Positions 17,221-26,485 are shown, numbered from the stretch's first letter. The stretch is DNA of 64,000 nt from Desulfuromonas acetexigens (GCF_900111775.1 NZ_FOJJ01000034.1:264317-328316), one strand, 5' to 3'. The notes: generated by a model from the letters alone, not told the origin. A program made the numbers and translations.

Positions 17221-17713
17221 GGATTTCCGTGGTGCCGGTAAAGGGGTTGATGCGCAGGGTCAGGATGCGGTTCCGGTCGTCGCCGAGGCGGATGGTCGTC
17301 TCCTCCATATAGCCCACCGGCAGAATGTCGACGGTGATTTCGCCGCTGTTGAAGGTGCCGCGCCCGGCGATGCTCAGGTTTCTGAAGCTCACCCCGCTCT
17401 TGAGGCGTTGTTGCCGGGCCGGCCCCGTCCCTTCGTCGGTCAGCGTGCCGTCGACTTCCAGGCGCGCCGCCCGATAGACGTCTTCCTCCAGATCGAAGGT
17501 CAGCCGGTAGGGGCGGCCGGAGAGGGCGGACTCGTTGTAGAGATATTTCACCGTGCCGGCCAGGCGCCGTGCTGCGCCGTCGAGGGCGCCGTCGCCCAAT
17601 CGTCCCATCAGGGGGATGCTCAGGGCGCTGAAGAGGGCGATGAGCAGCACCGCCAGCGCCGTTTCGACCAGGGTGAAGCCCCGCGCGTTATTCCAGTTCC
17701 CAGCTGTTGACAT
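17198..17713 (-). CDS. gspH: Minor pseudopilin GspH
   Basis: 171 residues from the ATG inside the gspG end (overlap 26 nt). The leader MSTAGNWNNARG is followed by FTLVETALAVLLIALFSALS, a canonical prepilin processing site with Glu at +5. The remaining beta-rich domain fits GspH, which bridges the tip complex and the major pseudopilin. The frame is open further upstream (about 14 codons), but the chosen start gives a normal leader. Confidence 0.87.
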   Translation of the reverse strand: MSTAGNWNNARGFTLVETALAVLLIALFSALSIPLMGRLGDGALDGAARRLAGTVKYLYNESALSGRPYRLTFDLEEDVYRAARLEVDGTLTDEGTGPARQQRLKSGVSFRNLSIAGRGTFNSGEITVDILPVGYMEETTIRLGDDRNRILTLRINPFTGTTEIHEGDREF

Positions 17714-18128
17714 CCGCGTTGTTGCCTTCCCCCCCCGCTTCGCCGTCGCCGCCATAGGAGATGATGTCGAAGTCGCCGTGAATGCCCGGCGACAGGTAGA
17801 TATAAGGACTCCCCCAGGGATCGGTGGGAACTTTTTTCAGATAGCCCCCTTCGTGGTAACGGGGCGGGATGCGGCCGGTCTCCGGCTTCGTGACCAGCGC
17901 CTGCAACCCCTGTTCGGTGCTGGGATAGAAACCGTTGTCGAGCTTGAACAGGCCGATCGCTTCCTCCAGCCCCTTGATGTCCACCGCCGCCTTGGTCCGG
18001 CGCGCCTCCTCGGGCCGCTCCAGCAGACGCGGAACGACGATGGCGGCGAGAATGCCGAGAATGACGACGACCACCATGATTTCGATGAGGGTGAAGCCGC
18101 GATTGCCGCGTAAAAGCGATTTTTCCAT
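17688..18128 (-). CDS. gspG: Major pseudopilin GspG
   Basis: 146 residues; leader MEKSLLRGNRG then FTLIEIMVVVVILGILAAIV. The conserved YPSTEQGLQALV and PTDPWGSPYIYLSPG segments are diagnostic, and the C-terminal Asp/Glu/Asn-rich loop fits the calcium-binding site of GspG. The ATG at 18128 is chosen over that at 18134: AAAGGAG lies 8 nt from the former but only 2 nt from the latter. GspG polymerises into the pseudopilus that pushes substrates through GspD. Confidence 0.94.
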   Translation of the reverse strand: MEKSLLRGNRGFTLIEIMVVVVILGILAAIVVPRLLERPEEARRTKAAVDIKGLEEAIGLFKLDNGFYPSTEQGLQALVTKPETGRIPPRYHEGGYLKKVPTDPWGSPYIYLSPGIHGDFDIISYGGDGEAGGEGNNADVNSWELE

Positions 18129-18163
18129 GTGCATAACTCCTTTGTTTTTTCAGGACCGAGGCT

Positions 18164-18230
18164 AAAGGAAAAAGGATAAAGGATTTAATGCCTTTTCCTT
18201 TTTCCTCGTTCCCTTTTCCTTTTACCTGCC
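18164..18230. repeat. Inverted pair of degenerate 7-bp arrays, gspF-gspG spacer
   Basis: Three heptads AAAGGAA, AAAGGAT, AAAGGAT (18164-18184) are followed after 6 nt by about five heptads of the opposite sense, CCTTTTC, CTTTTTC, CTCGTTC, CCTTTTC, CTTTTAC (18191-18225). The halves can pair into a purine/pyrimidine stem. This is the largest gap inside the otherwise tightly packed gspE-N run. Confidence 0.75.
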
Positions 18231-18231
18231 T

Positions 18232-19458
18232 TTATCCCATCCCCTGGCTGGCCTGGAAGATGGGGAGGAGGATGGCGAGGACGATGAAGCCAACGGCGGT
18301 ACCCATGACCAGGATCATCACCGGTTCAAGCAGGGAGAGGAGTCCGGCGATACGCAGCTCCACCTGGTGCTCGTAGGTTTCCGCCACCCGCAACAACATT
18401 TTTTCCAGCTCGCCGCTGCGTTCGCCGACCGCCGCCATCTGTGCCAGCATGGGGGGGAAGACCCCCGAGTGTTTGAGCGGTTCCGCCAGGCTCTCCCCCT
18501 CGCGCACGGCGTCGATGGCGTCGTTGACCGCCTGGCGTAGCACCCGGTTGGAGAGAAGATTGACGGCGATGGCCAGGGCCTTGAGCAGCGGTACCCCGGC
18601 ATGGAGCAGGGTGCCGAGGGTGCGGCTCAGGCGGGCGGTGGCGAGGAGCAGGTTGAGGGAACCGAAAAGGGGCAGACGCAGGCTCAGCCGGTCGAGCTTC
18701 AGCCGTCCCGCCTCGCTTTGCGCATACCGTCGCGCCGCGGTTATGGCGACACCGGCCAGGAGCAGGAGGAGCCACCACCAGCCGGCGAGAAAATCACTGC
18801 CGGCGATGAGCAGACGCGTCGGCACGGGCAGGGTTTGCCCGAGATCCTCCAGCATGCGGGTGACTTTGGGGACGACGAAGGTGATGAGAAAGACCAGCAC
18901 CGCGCTGCCGATGACCCCCATCAGAATGGGATAGGCCAGGGCCGACTGCATACGGGAACGGAGCCGGGCCTGATCCTCGAGAAAATCGGCGAGCTGCCCC
19001 AGGACCTGATCGAGGGTGCCGCTGTGTTCCCCGACCTCGGTCATATTGATGAAAAGGGGCGAAAAAATACCGGGATGCTGGGCCAGCGCCCGGTTCAGCT
19101 CGCTCCCCTGCAGAACCTCGCCGCGCACCGTACCAAGGGCGCGGCCCAGGGGCGCGCCGGCGAGTTGGTCGGCCAGGGTGCCGAGGGCTTCGTCGAGGGG
19201 GAGCCCGGCGCCGAGCAGGGTGGCGAGTTGTCGGGTCGTGGCGGCCAGGTCCTGGGGCGAAACCTTGCGGGCGAAGGGGCGGAAGCGGTTGGTGAAGAGG
19301 GAAAAGCCGGATGTTGCCGCCGACCCTTCGGCCAGCCGGGTGGGAAAGATCCCCTGGGTGCGCAACTGCTGGGTGGCCGCCTTTTTCCCCGGTGCCTCGA
19401 TGGTTCCCGCCACTTTTTTGCCCTGGGCGTCGAACCCGGCATACTCGAAAAGAGGCAC
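18232..19458 (-). CDS. gspF: Type II secretion inner-membrane protein GspF
   Basis: A 408-residue platform protein with two repeated GspF domains (about residues 70-190 and 270-395). Three membrane helices include ILMGVIGSAVLVFLITFVVP and VMILVMGTAVGFIVLAILLP. The start MPLFEYAGFDAQGKKVAGTIEA is the family's N-terminal module. The gene lies 3 nt after gspE. It probably contacts GspE and GspL and converts ATPase motion into pseudopilus growth. Confidence 0.94.
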   Translation of the reverse strand: MPLFEYAGFDAQGKKVAGTIEAPGKKAATQQLRTQGIFPTRLAEGSAATSGFSLFTNRFRPFARKVSPQDLAATTRQLATLLGAGLPLDEALGTLADQLAGAPLGRALGTVRGEVLQGSELNRALAQHPGIFSPLFINMTEVGEHSGTLDQVLGQLADFLEDQARLRSRMQSALAYPILMGVIGSAVLVFLITFVVPKVTRMLEDLGQTLPVPTRLLIAGSDFLAGWWWLLLLLAGVAITAARRYAQSEAGRLKLDRLSLRLPLFGSLNLLLATARLSRTLGTLLHAGVPLLKALAIAVNLLSNRVLRQAVNDAIDAVREGESLAEPLKHSGVFPPMLAQMAAVGERSGELEKMLLRVAETYEHQVELRIAGLLSLLEPVMILVMGTAVGFIVLAILLPIFQASQGMG

Positions 19459-19461
19459 GCT

Positions 19462-21153
19462 CTACACCTCCTCCTGAGTGACGCGCAGGACCTCTTCGAT
19501 CGTTGTTTCGCCGCGCAGCGCTTTGGCCAATCCCGCATCCCGCAGGGTCAGCATGCCCCGGGCGACGGCGGCAGCCTTGATCCCGGCGGCGTCCTTGTTG
19601 CGCAGGAGCAGATCGCGGATTTCCTCATCCATGGTCAGCAGTTCGTAGATGCCGGTGCGCCCCCGGTAGCCGATGTCCATGCAGCGCGGGCAGCCCTTGC
19701 CCCGGTAGAAGAGGGCGTCAGCCGGCACCGCCTGGGTCAGCCCCATCTCCCGCAGCATCTCGGGGCTCGGCTTGTAGCTTTCCCGGCAGTCGGGACAGAT
19801 GCGACGCACCAGGCGCTGGGCGAGAATGCCGACGATGGAGGAGGCGGCGAGGAAGGGTTCGATGCCCATTTCCACCAGCCGGGTCAGGGCGCCGGCGGCG
19901 TCGTTGGTGTGCAGGGTCGAGAAGACCATGTGTCCGGTGAGGGCCGACTGCACGGCGATCTCCGCCGTCTCCCCGTCGCGGATCTCGCCGACCATGATGA
20001 CATCCGGGTCTTGGCGCAGGATGGAGCGCAGCCCGGCGGCAAAGGTCAGGTTGATCTTGGGATTGACCTGAATCTGGCCGACGCCGGTGAGCTGGTATTC
20101 GATCGGGTCCTCGACGGTGATGATGTTCTTTTCCTGATTGTTCAGCCGGCTCAGGGCGGCGTAGAGGGTGGTGGTCTTGCCGCTGCCGGTGGGGCCGGTA
20201 ACGAGGAAGATGCCGTGGCTCTTGCCGATCATGCGCATCGTCTGTTCCAGAATCCCCGCGTCCATGCCGATATCTTCCAGGCTCGGCACGCTGGAGCTCT
20301 GTTCGAGCAGACGCATGACCACCCGTTCGCCGAAGGCCGTGGGCAGGGTCGAGACGCGCACGTCGAGATCCTTGCCGGCGATGCGCACCCGGAAACGGCC
20401 GTCCTGAGGGAGGCGTTTCTCGGCGATATTCAGCCCCGACATGATCTTGATGCGCGAGACGATGCTCGCCTGGGCCTGGCGCGGCGGGCGCAGGACTTCG
20501 TAGAGGATGCCGTCGATGCGGTAGCGCACCACCACTTCCGTCTCGAAGGGTTCGATGTGGATGTCGCTGGCCCGCTCCTTGTACCCCTGGGTGATCAGGC
20601 TGTTGACGAAGCGGATGATCGGCGCTTCGTCCGAGGTGTCGAGCAGGTCGGCCGGTTCCAGGCCGCGGACGAGCTGGGTGTCGCCGCCGATCTCCTCTAC
20701 CACTTCCCGGGCCTGTTCGGCGCGCCCTTCGTAGCCGCGATTGATGGCAGCGACGATTTCCGCGGCCGGGGCGACGGTCACGCGGATGCGTTCGCCGGTC
20801 AGGACCGCCAGATCGTTGAGGGGACGACTGTCGAGGGGGTCGGCCATGGCCAGGCGCAGCCCCTTCTCATCCCGCCCCAGGGGATAAATGCGGTATTCCT
20901 TGGCGTAGCCGATGGGGATCAGGGCCAGCAGCTCGGCCGGGGTGTCGCTCGGGATGCCGGTCAGGCAGGGCAGTCCCTGCTGGGCGGCGAGGGCCTCGGC
21001 CAGCTGCGTCTCGGTGATCGCCTTGGCTGCGAGCAACGTTTCCCCCAGTCGTTTGCCGCTTTTGGCGGCGGCGGAAAGGGCTTCCTCGATGATTTGCGGG
21101 GCGATGCCGTGACCGGCGACGAAAATCTCGCCCAGGCGTTTCCAGGTCATCAT
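19462..21153 (-). CDS. gspE: Type II secretion ATPase GspE
   Basis: A 563-residue hexameric traffic ATPase. N-terminal GspL-binding domains occupy residues 1-150. Walker A GPTGSGKTTT lies near 320, the Asp box TVEDPIEYQL near 350, and Walker B/His box IMVGEIRDGETAEIAVQSAL with STLHTNDAAGAL near 385-420. The C4 zinc motif (CPDC...CPRC) near 455-485 distinguishes GspE from most PilB types. Two adjacent ATG codons start it, overlapping the gspD stop by 4 nt. Confidence 0.95.
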   Translation of the reverse strand: MMTWKRLGEIFVAGHGIAPQIIEEALSAAAKSGKRLGETLLAAKAITETQLAEALAAQQGLPCLTGIPSDTPAELLALIPIGYAKEYRIYPLGRDEKGLRLAMADPLDSRPLNDLAVLTGERIRVTVAPAAEIVAAINRGYEGRAEQAREVVEEIGGDTQLVRGLEPADLLDTSDEAPIIRFVNSLITQGYKERASDIHIEPFETEVVVRYRIDGILYEVLRPPRQAQASIVSRIKIMSGLNIAEKRLPQDGRFRVRIAGKDLDVRVSTLPTAFGERVVMRLLEQSSSVPSLEDIGMDAGILEQTMRMIGKSHGIFLVTGPTGSGKTTTLYAALSRLNNQEKNIITVEDPIEYQLTGVGQIQVNPKINLTFAAGLRSILRQDPDVIMVGEIRDGETAEIAVQSALTGHMVFSTLHTNDAAGALTRLVEMGIEPFLAASSIVGILAQRLVRRICPDCRESYKPSPEMLREMGLTQAVPADALFYRGKGCPRCMDIGYRGRTGIYELLTMDEEIRDLLLRNKDAAGIKAAAVARGMLTLRDAGLAKALRGETTIEEVLRVTQEEV

Positions 21154-23156
21154 TGCGGCGCGCTCTCCGGTGCCACGACGCCGGCGGGTTGCAGGTTTTC
21201 GATGACCTCCGGCGACGAGACCTCATTGATGCGGGAGAGATCCATGGCCTTGGCGGCGGTTTCGGTCGCCTTCTGCAGATCGTCGGCGCTGCGGATGATC
21301 CGTGGGGTGATGAAGACCAGCAGGTTGGTTTTCTTCTCTTCGATCCGCTCCCGCTTGAAGAGCCAGCCGAGCCCGGGGATGTCGCCGAGGAAGGGGGTCT
21401 TGGCGATGGTTTTCTGCAGGTTGGTGCCAATGAGGCCGCCGAGGACGACGGTACGGCCGTTTTGCGCCAGGACGGTGTTGCGCACCGAACGCTTGGTCAA
21501 CGTCGGTCCGACCTGGTCGACATTGCCGACGTTGCTCGCGGCGAGGTCGGTGATCTCCTGGTTGACCTGCAGGCGCACCTGTTCCCCTTCGGTGATCTGG
21601 GGGGTAAAGCGCAGGGTCAGGGCGACGTCCTTACGTTCCACCGAAACGCTCTGGGCGAGGCCGGTGCCGCCGGTGTCGGTCAGGCGGTTGGTGATGATCG
21701 GTACGTTGGAGCCGACGATGATCTCGGCTTCTTCGTTGTCGGAAGTGAGCAGGCGCGGGGCCGAAAGGATGTTCACGTCCGAGGTCGTCTTGGACAGGTC
21801 GATCAAGGCGGAAAGGGCGGGGATGGTCACTTCTTTGCCGTTGATGACGGTGGTAATGGGATTGAACAGCCCGCCCAGGAGAATCCCTTCCACCGACTTG
21901 TTGAGCAGCGACGGGACACCATCGGTGGGGTTCAGGTCAGAGAGATTCACCGGTCCGCCGTTGAGGTTGCTGGTGCCGAAGATTACGCTGTCGCTGCCGA
22001 CGTCGATCCCGCCTTGGAGCGAGGCGCCGAGCCTCTTGGTGGCATCCATGGAGAGTTCGAGGATGAGGGCTTCGACAAAGACCTGCTTACGCTTGATGTC
22101 GAGCTGCTTGATGATCCCGGCAATGATTTCGTAGTCCGCCGGGGTGGCGTTGATGACCAGGGAGTTGGTCGGCTTATCAGCGATGATCCCGACGTTGCCG
22201 CTGGTTGGCGCGGCGGTCGGCGGTTGGCCGGCGGCCGCGGGGGCGCCGGCGGTGGGCATGATCTTGTTCAGCGTCTCACTCAGGGTCTTGGCCAGCGCCT
22301 CGGCATCGGCGTTCTCCAGGTAGTAGACATTGATGTGGGAGCGTTGCTGAGAAGGTTTCTGGTCGAGCCGGTCGATGAGGGAGCGGATGCCGGCGATGTC
22401 GTCGCTGGCGGCCAGGACCACCAGAACGTTGGTGGCGGCGTAGGGGATGACGCGACTGCCGTCGCCGGCGGGCTGGGCGGCCCGTCCTCGGGCCCGGGGA
22501 GAGGTTGCCGCCCCTTGGGCCAGAATCTGGTTGGCGATTTTGGCGACCTCCTCGGCCATGGCATGGCGCAAGGGAATCACTTCGATCTGGTCAAGGGAAC
22601 TGGCCCGGTCGAGTTCGCCGACGATCCCGGCCAGGCGTTCGATATTGGCGGCGCTGTCGGTGATCAGCAGGGCGTTGGCCGGAGCGAAGGCGGCAATGTG
22701 GCTGGTCTTGGGGAGGAGCGGCGGCAGCACCGTCGTTGCCATCAGGGTCGCGTCGGCGTTACGCAGGGGAATCATGCGGGTCACGTACTGTTCCCCCCCG
22801 CCCCAGCCACCGACCGGCAGGGTGTTCTCCTTGGCGTCCCGGACCGGTACGATCTTATGGACCTTGCCGGAGGGGACGACGGTGAAGCCCTTCACCCCGA
22901 GAACGGTGAGGAAGAGATTGTAGGCTTCGTCGCGGCTCAGCTCCAGGGGGGAGGAGACGGTGACGCTCCCCTTGACAGTTTCGTCGTAGACGAAATTGCG
23001 GCCGGTCACTTCGCTGATGACCTGGACCAGGGCCGGTAGTTCGATGTCCTTGAAGTCGAGATTGAATTTTTCCTCGGCTACGCCGCTTCCGGCGGTCGCG
23101 AGCCAGAGCAGAAGCGCGACAAAGAGACTTAAGGTTGTGCCTTTATGGAATGCCAC
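21150..23156 (-). CDS. gspD: Type II secretion outer-membrane secretin GspD
   Basis: 668 residues from a GTG start with GGAGGAGG about 9 nt upstream. The signal peptide (LFVALLLWLATAGSGVAEE) precedes the N0 domain NLDFKDIELPALVQVISEVT and then N1-N3 domains with a Ser/Pro/Ala-rich gap near residue 300. The secretin barrel covers about residues 390-610, including SVPIITNRL-like gate segments and VVLGGLIGTNLQKT and TPFLGDIPGLGWLFK. A short C-terminal tail may bind a pilotin. It would form the outer-membrane channel for folded exoproteins such as cytochromes. Confidence 0.95.
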   Translation of the reverse strand: MAFHKGTTLSLFVALLLWLATAGSGVAEEKFNLDFKDIELPALVQVISEVTGRNFVYDETVKGSVTVSSPLELSRDEAYNLFLTVLGVKGFTVVPSGKVHKIVPVRDAKENTLPVGGWGGGEQYVTRMIPLRNADATLMATTVLPPLLPKTSHIAAFAPANALLITDSAANIERLAGIVGELDRASSLDQIEVIPLRHAMAEEVAKIANQILAQGAATSPRARGRAAQPAGDGSRVIPYAATNVLVVLAASDDIAGIRSLIDRLDQKPSQQRSHINVYYLENADAEALAKTLSETLNKIMPTAGAPAAAGQPPTAAPTSGNVGIIADKPTNSLVINATPADYEIIAGIIKQLDIKRKQVFVEALILELSMDATKRLGASLQGGIDVGSDSVIFGTSNLNGGPVNLSDLNPTDGVPSLLNKSVEGILLGGLFNPITTVINGKEVTIPALSALIDLSKTTSDVNILSAPRLLTSDNEEAEIIVGSNVPIITNRLTDTGGTGLAQSVSVERKDVALTLRFTPQITEGEQVRLQVNQEITDLAASNVGNVDQVGPTLTKRSVRNTVLAQNGRTVVLGGLIGTNLQKTIAKTPFLGDIPGLGWLFKRERIEEKKTNLLVFITPRIIRSADDLQKATETAAKAMDLSRINEVSSPEVIENLQPAGVVAPESAPQ

Positions 23157-23241
23157 CGGATGCTACCTCCTCCCAGGGGGGTTGTCGGGACCAGAAATTC
23201 TCAATGGGTGTCGGGCCAGGCCCGGGTAGAAGCGCTCTTGC

Positions 23242-24165
23242 TCAATTGACTTCGTATTCGAAGACGGAAGGTTGTCCCTGTCGCTCGACATGGACGCGCA
23301 GGGAACGGGCCTCGCGCAGTTGCTGGAAGATCTGTAGAGCCTTTTCCGGGCTGTCCAGGGGCATGCCGTTGACCTGCAAGACCACATCCCCCTTGCGGAA
23401 ACCCATCTGGGTCAGCAACGAACCGGGCCGCACCATGGCGATGACGAAACCGTCGGTGGCACCGTTAACCAGCCGCGGCTCCATGCGCGCCGATTTGAGC
23501 ACCTCGCCAAGATTGCCCCGGGCCTGTTCGACGACGCCCCCTTCGATCAGCCAGCGGTTCGGGGCGACGGGGCGGATGCTGCCCGAATCTGTTGGTGTGG
23601 AGGATGTTGCGCCGGGGGATTGTTGGCGTGGGGAGGGGGCAGTGGAGGTTGAAGGTTCCTGGTGCAGCTGCAAGAGACTCAGGCTGCCGTCGGCGTTTTC
23701 GATATGGGCGACATTGCGGTCGACGGAGAGCAGTTGTCCCCCTCCCGGCAGGGCATCCCCGGGACGGTAGCTGTTAAGCTCGTTGTTCGCCATGATCAGG
23801 GCCAGGGAGTCTTCGGCGCTGCCGGTCACGGTGCCGATGAGCTTGAGATCGGCACGGGGCGGCGCGACGGCCGGGAGCGCTCCGGCTTCCACGCCCCGGC
23901 GCCGGGGCGTGGAGGCCGAGGTCGGAGCAGCGGCGGGAGCGCTGGAGTCGAAGATGTTGCGTTGGGTGATGGCAGCGAAATCCTGTGGACCGGAAGCGGT
24001 AGCTGCGGAGACGCTCCGTTGCCCCGGAGGGACAGAGGAGCGGGAATATTCAAGGCTGAGACCGAGCAGGCTGGAGGTCAGGCTACCGAGGCACAGCCCG
24101 CTAAAGGCGATAAGCAGCAGCCAAACGGCCCGGGCATGTCGTTGCAGAAAGAGCAGCATGTCCAT
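23242..24165 (-). CDS. gspC: Type II secretion inner-membrane protein GspC
   Basis: 307 residues, first gene of the operon. A membrane helix (VWLLLIAFSGLCLGSLTSSL, about residues 14-33) is followed by a Pro/Ala linker and the HR-like domain (PRADLKLIGTVTGSAEDSLA). The C-terminal PDZ-like domain (LLTQMGFRKGDVVLQVNGMP) occupies about residues 230-307. GspC connects the inner-membrane platform to GspD and can bind substrates through the PDZ. An 85-nt gap separates it from gspD. The ribosome-binding site is poor, but the promoter 30 nt upstream supports this start. Confidence 0.88.
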   Translation of the reverse strand: MDMLLFLQRHARAVWLLLIAFSGLCLGSLTSSLLGLSLEYSRSSVPPGQRSVSAATASGPQDFAAITQRNIFDSSAPAAAPTSASTPRRRGVEAGALPAVAPPRADLKLIGTVTGSAEDSLALIMANNELNSYRPGDALPGGGQLLSVDRNVAHIENADGSLSLLQLHQEPSTSTAPSPRQQSPGATSSTPTDSGSIRPVAPNRWLIEGGVVEQARGNLGEVLKSARMEPRLVNGATDGFVIAMVRPGSLLTQMGFRKGDVVLQVNGMPLDSPEKALQIFQQLREARSLRVHVERQGQPSVFEYEVN

Positions 24166-24194
24166 CCCAAGGAAAAGAAAGAAGAATCCGGATA

Positions 24195-24223
24195 ATCATA
24201 CGGGTACGAAAGGGAAAAAACAA
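24195..24223 (-). promoter_or_regulatory. Promoter of the gsp operon
   Basis: On the reverse strand TTGTTT (24223-24218), a 17-bp spacer and TATGAT (24200-24195). The start near 24188 gives a ~23-nt leader to gspC. It is the only clear promoter found upstream of the 12-gene run. Confidence 0.65.
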
Positions 24224-24228
24224 GGGGC

Positions 24229-24264
24229 AAAAGCCGTTGTCTCATTAAGAAACGACGGCCTTTT
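24229..24264 (-). terminator. Second hairpin downstream of the chemoreceptor gene
   Basis: AAAAGCCGTTGT pairs with ACGACGGCCTTTT (one bulge, one G-U). On the reverse strand it is followed by pyrimidine-rich CCCCTTGTTTTTT, overlapping the gsp promoter. It could stop read-through into gsp. Confidence 0.5.
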
Positions 24265-24304
24265 GCGGCTCTCCTGTCGCCTGCACAAAAGGGTTGACAA
24301 GAAA

Positions 24305-24330
24305 CCGGGCCGGTTTTGCAACCGGCCCGG
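24305..24330 (-). terminator. Terminator of the chemoreceptor gene
   Basis: A perfect 11-bp stem, CCGGGCCGGTT / AACCGGCCCGG, with loop TTGC; the reverse-strand tail is TTTCTTGT. It starts 10 nt after the stop codon. Confidence 0.75.
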
Positions 24331-24340
24331 GCTGAGTATT

Positions 24341-26194
24341 TTAGTATTTACCGAACTCGTGGTCATCCAGGGCGATGAAGTCGTTCCCCTGAAAGTCGTT
24401 TTTGGTCTTGCTGGGCGCAGGCGTTTCCCCCCAGCCCGACTCACTGCTGGGAGCCAGGCGCCGTTGGGGTTTGGGCGCTGCCGGAGACGCCGCTGGCCGC
24501 TTCGCAGGTGTCGGCGCCTGAGGTTTGACCGCGGCGCCGCGAACCCTGAAACGGCTCAGCATCTCCCGCAGTTGGCTCGCCTGGCTGGCCAGCTCCTCGG
24601 CGGCGGCGGCGCTCTCTTCGGCGTTGGCGGTCGCCTGTTGGGTCACTTGATCGATCTGTTCCATGCCGACGCTGACCTGGCTGACGCCGTTGGCCTGTTC
24701 GCTGCTGGCGGCGGCGATTTCCGCCACCAGGTCGGAAACCCGGGCGACGCTTACGACGATTTCATCGAGGGCGCTGCTGGTCTGTTTGGCGATGGCGGTG
24801 CCGTTGTGGGTTTTTGCCACCGAGCCTTCAATGAGGCCGGCCGTTTCCCGGGCGGCCTTGGCGCTGCGCGCCGCCAGATTGCGGACCTCTTCGGCGACGA
24901 CGGCAAAGCCCTTGCCGTGCTGTCCGGCTCGTGCCGCTTCCACCGCCGCGTTCAGTGCCAGCAGGTTAGTCTGGAAGGCGATCTCGTCAATAACCTTGAT
25001 GATTTTGGAGATGTTCTGTCCCGATTCGTTGATCTCCTGCATCGCCGAAACCATCGACTGCATCTGCAGGCTCCCCTTTTCGGCGGCAGCTCGGGCGACA
25101 CTGGCAAGTTTCTGGGCCTGGGCTGCATTCTCGGCGTTGTGTTTGGTCTGCGAGCCGATTTCCGTCATCGAGCTGGCAACCTCTTCCATGGAGCTGGCCG
25201 AGGTCGTCATCCCTTCGGAGAGGTGCTGGCTGCCGTCGGAAACCTCGGAGCTGGCGGAAGCGATCTGTTCGCTGGCGACCTGGATCTGTCCGACCAGATC
25301 GTTGAGGTCGTGGCCGAGTCGGTTAAGGGCGCCGCGAATGGCGTCCTGGTTGTCGCGAGGCCGGACCTCGATAGTCAGATCCCCCGCGGCCAGCCGCTTG
25401 AGGTTTTCCACCATCTCTTTTTCCAGGTCGTCGGCGAAACTGTCCATGGTCGTCGCCAACTGACCGATTTCATCGCGCCGGTCGAGGCGCAAACGGCTGC
25501 CGAGATGTCCATTCGTCATTTCTTTGAGAATGGCTACGACTCGGGCCATGGGGACGGAGAGGTCGCGGGCGGTCAGGAAAGCCAGGAACGTGGCCAGCAG
25601 CAGGACGGCGACGACGATAGCGATGAGCAGAGTCAGGGTCTGGGCGAGATCGGCTTCGATATCGTCGAGATAGATGCCGGCGCCGACCAGCCAGCCCCAC
25701 TGGGGGACAGCCTTGACGAAGGAGAGTTTGGCCACCGGCTCGCTGAAACCAGGCTTGGCCCAATGATATTCGACGAAACCGTCTCCCTTGCTCTTGGCGA
25801 CTTCGGCCATCTCTACAAAGAGCGCCTTCCCTTCCGGGTCGCGGTTGTCGGAGAGATTTTTCCCTTCCAGTTCGGGGCTGATCGGATGCATGACCATGAC
25901 CGGGGTCAGGTCGTTGATCCAGAAGTAGTTCTCCCCTTCGAAGCGGGTATGGCGCAAGGCTTCCTTGGCGGCTTTCTGCGCCGCTTCCTTGTCCAGCGCG
26001 CCGCTCGCGGCCTGGGCCGCGTAGTGGTCGACCACACCCCAGGCGGTGGCCACGGCGTTGGCGACCATCGCTTCCTTGCCGGCGTGGAGGTCGCTACGCA
26101 GCTTTCCGTAGATCCAGGTGATGGCGAGAATGAAGGAGAGGATGATGACGCCGCTCAGAAGAAAGATTTTGGTCGCCAGTTTGAGATTTTTCAC
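24341..26194 (-). CDS. Methyl-accepting chemotaxis protein with single Cache domain
   Basis: 617 residues from a GTG preceded by AAGGAG. Layout: TM1 at about residues 8-28 ([20 protein letters not shown]), then a periplasmic sCache_2-type domain ([34 protein letters not shown]) to about 185. TM2 lies near 192-212, then HAMP, then a long cytoplasmic coiled coil. Its tip, [20 protein letters not shown], is the conserved CheA/CheW contact. The C-terminal 80 residues are Pro/Ala-rich and end HEFGKY, with no classical CheR pentapeptide. Cache domains of this class often sense small organic acids; the ligand here is unknown. It has a consensus sigma-54 promoter. Confidence 0.93.
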   Translation of the reverse strand: MKNLKLATKIFLLSGVIILSFILAITWIYGKLRSDLHAGKEAMVANAVATAWGVVDHYAAQAASGALDKEAAQKAAKEALRHTRFEGENYFWINDLTPVMVMHPISPELEGKNLSDNRDPEGKALFVEMAEVAKSKGDGFVEYHWAKPGFSEPVAKLSFVKAVPQWGWLVGAGIYLDDIEADLAQTLTLLIAIVVAVLLLATFLAFLTARDLSVPMARVVAILKEMTNGHLGSRLRLDRRDEIGQLATTMDSFADDLEKEMVENLKRLAAGDLTIEVRPRDNQDAIRGALNRLGHDLNDLVGQIQVASEQIASASSEVSDGSQHLSEGMTTSASSMEEVASSMTEIGSQTKHNAENAAQAQKLASVARAAAEKGSLQMQSMVSAMQEINESGQNISKIIKVIDEIAFQTNLLALNAAVEAARAGQHGKGFAVVAEEVRNLAARSAKAARETAGLIEGSVAKTHNGTAIAKQTSSALDEIVVSVARVSDLVAEIAAASSEQANGVSQVSVGMEQIDQVTQQATANAEESAAAAEELASQASQLREMLSRFRVRGAAVKPQAPTPAKRPAASPAAPKPQRRLAPSSESGWGETPAPSKTKNDFQGNDFIALDDHEFGKY

Positions 26195-26367
26195 GGTGGT
26201 CTCCTTGCCGAGGTGGTTTGCGCCGGGTCGGGCCGTGGCGATTTCCGGGGAAGCCAAGAAACCGACAGCGGTTGTCAAAAAAAAGACATCGGCTCTTTGC
26301 GTAAGGCCGGGGGAACGGGACTTGGCCGTTCAGGGTTTTCTCTTAGGGGGAATGCACGGCTAGAAGA

Positions 26368-26383
26368 AGCAACCCTTGTGCCA
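26368..26383 (-). promoter_or_regulatory. Sigma-54 promoter of the chemoreceptor gene
   Basis: Reverse-strand sequence TGGCAC-AAGGG-TTGCT matches the -24/-12 consensus TGGCAC-N5-TTGCW at every conserved position. The start would be near 26357, giving a ~163-nt leader to the GTG. RpoN control of motility genes is usual in this lineage. Confidence 0.8.
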
Positions 26384-26423
26384 GATGGCGAATATTTTTA
26401 GCTAATGAGTGTTTGCTTGAGGG

Positions 26424-26448
26424 GCGGGGCGAGTCTGGCTCGCCCCGC
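26424..26448. terminator. GC hairpin after pldA
   Basis: GCGGGGCGAG / CTCGCCCCGC, a 10-bp perfect stem with loop TCTGG, lies 38 nt beyond the pldA stop. No U-run follows; possible Rho-type or weak terminator. Confidence 0.45.
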
Positions 26449-26485
26449 GGAGGAGGGATGGTGCAGTCATTTCAGAAGGGGGAGT

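Noticed and set aside
18601..22134. 1177-codon open frame antisense to gspF, gspE and gspD
   Set aside because: Typical of high-GC DNA: the antisense frame stays open because of third-position GC. It lacks a ribosome-binding site and domains, while the opposite strand encodes clear T2SS proteins.
26280..26360. GEMM (c-di-GMP) riboswitch upstream of the chemoreceptor
   Set aside because: A partial match to the ACGCAAAG core exists on the reverse strand, but the GNRA tetraloop and P1/P2 helices of GEMM are absent.
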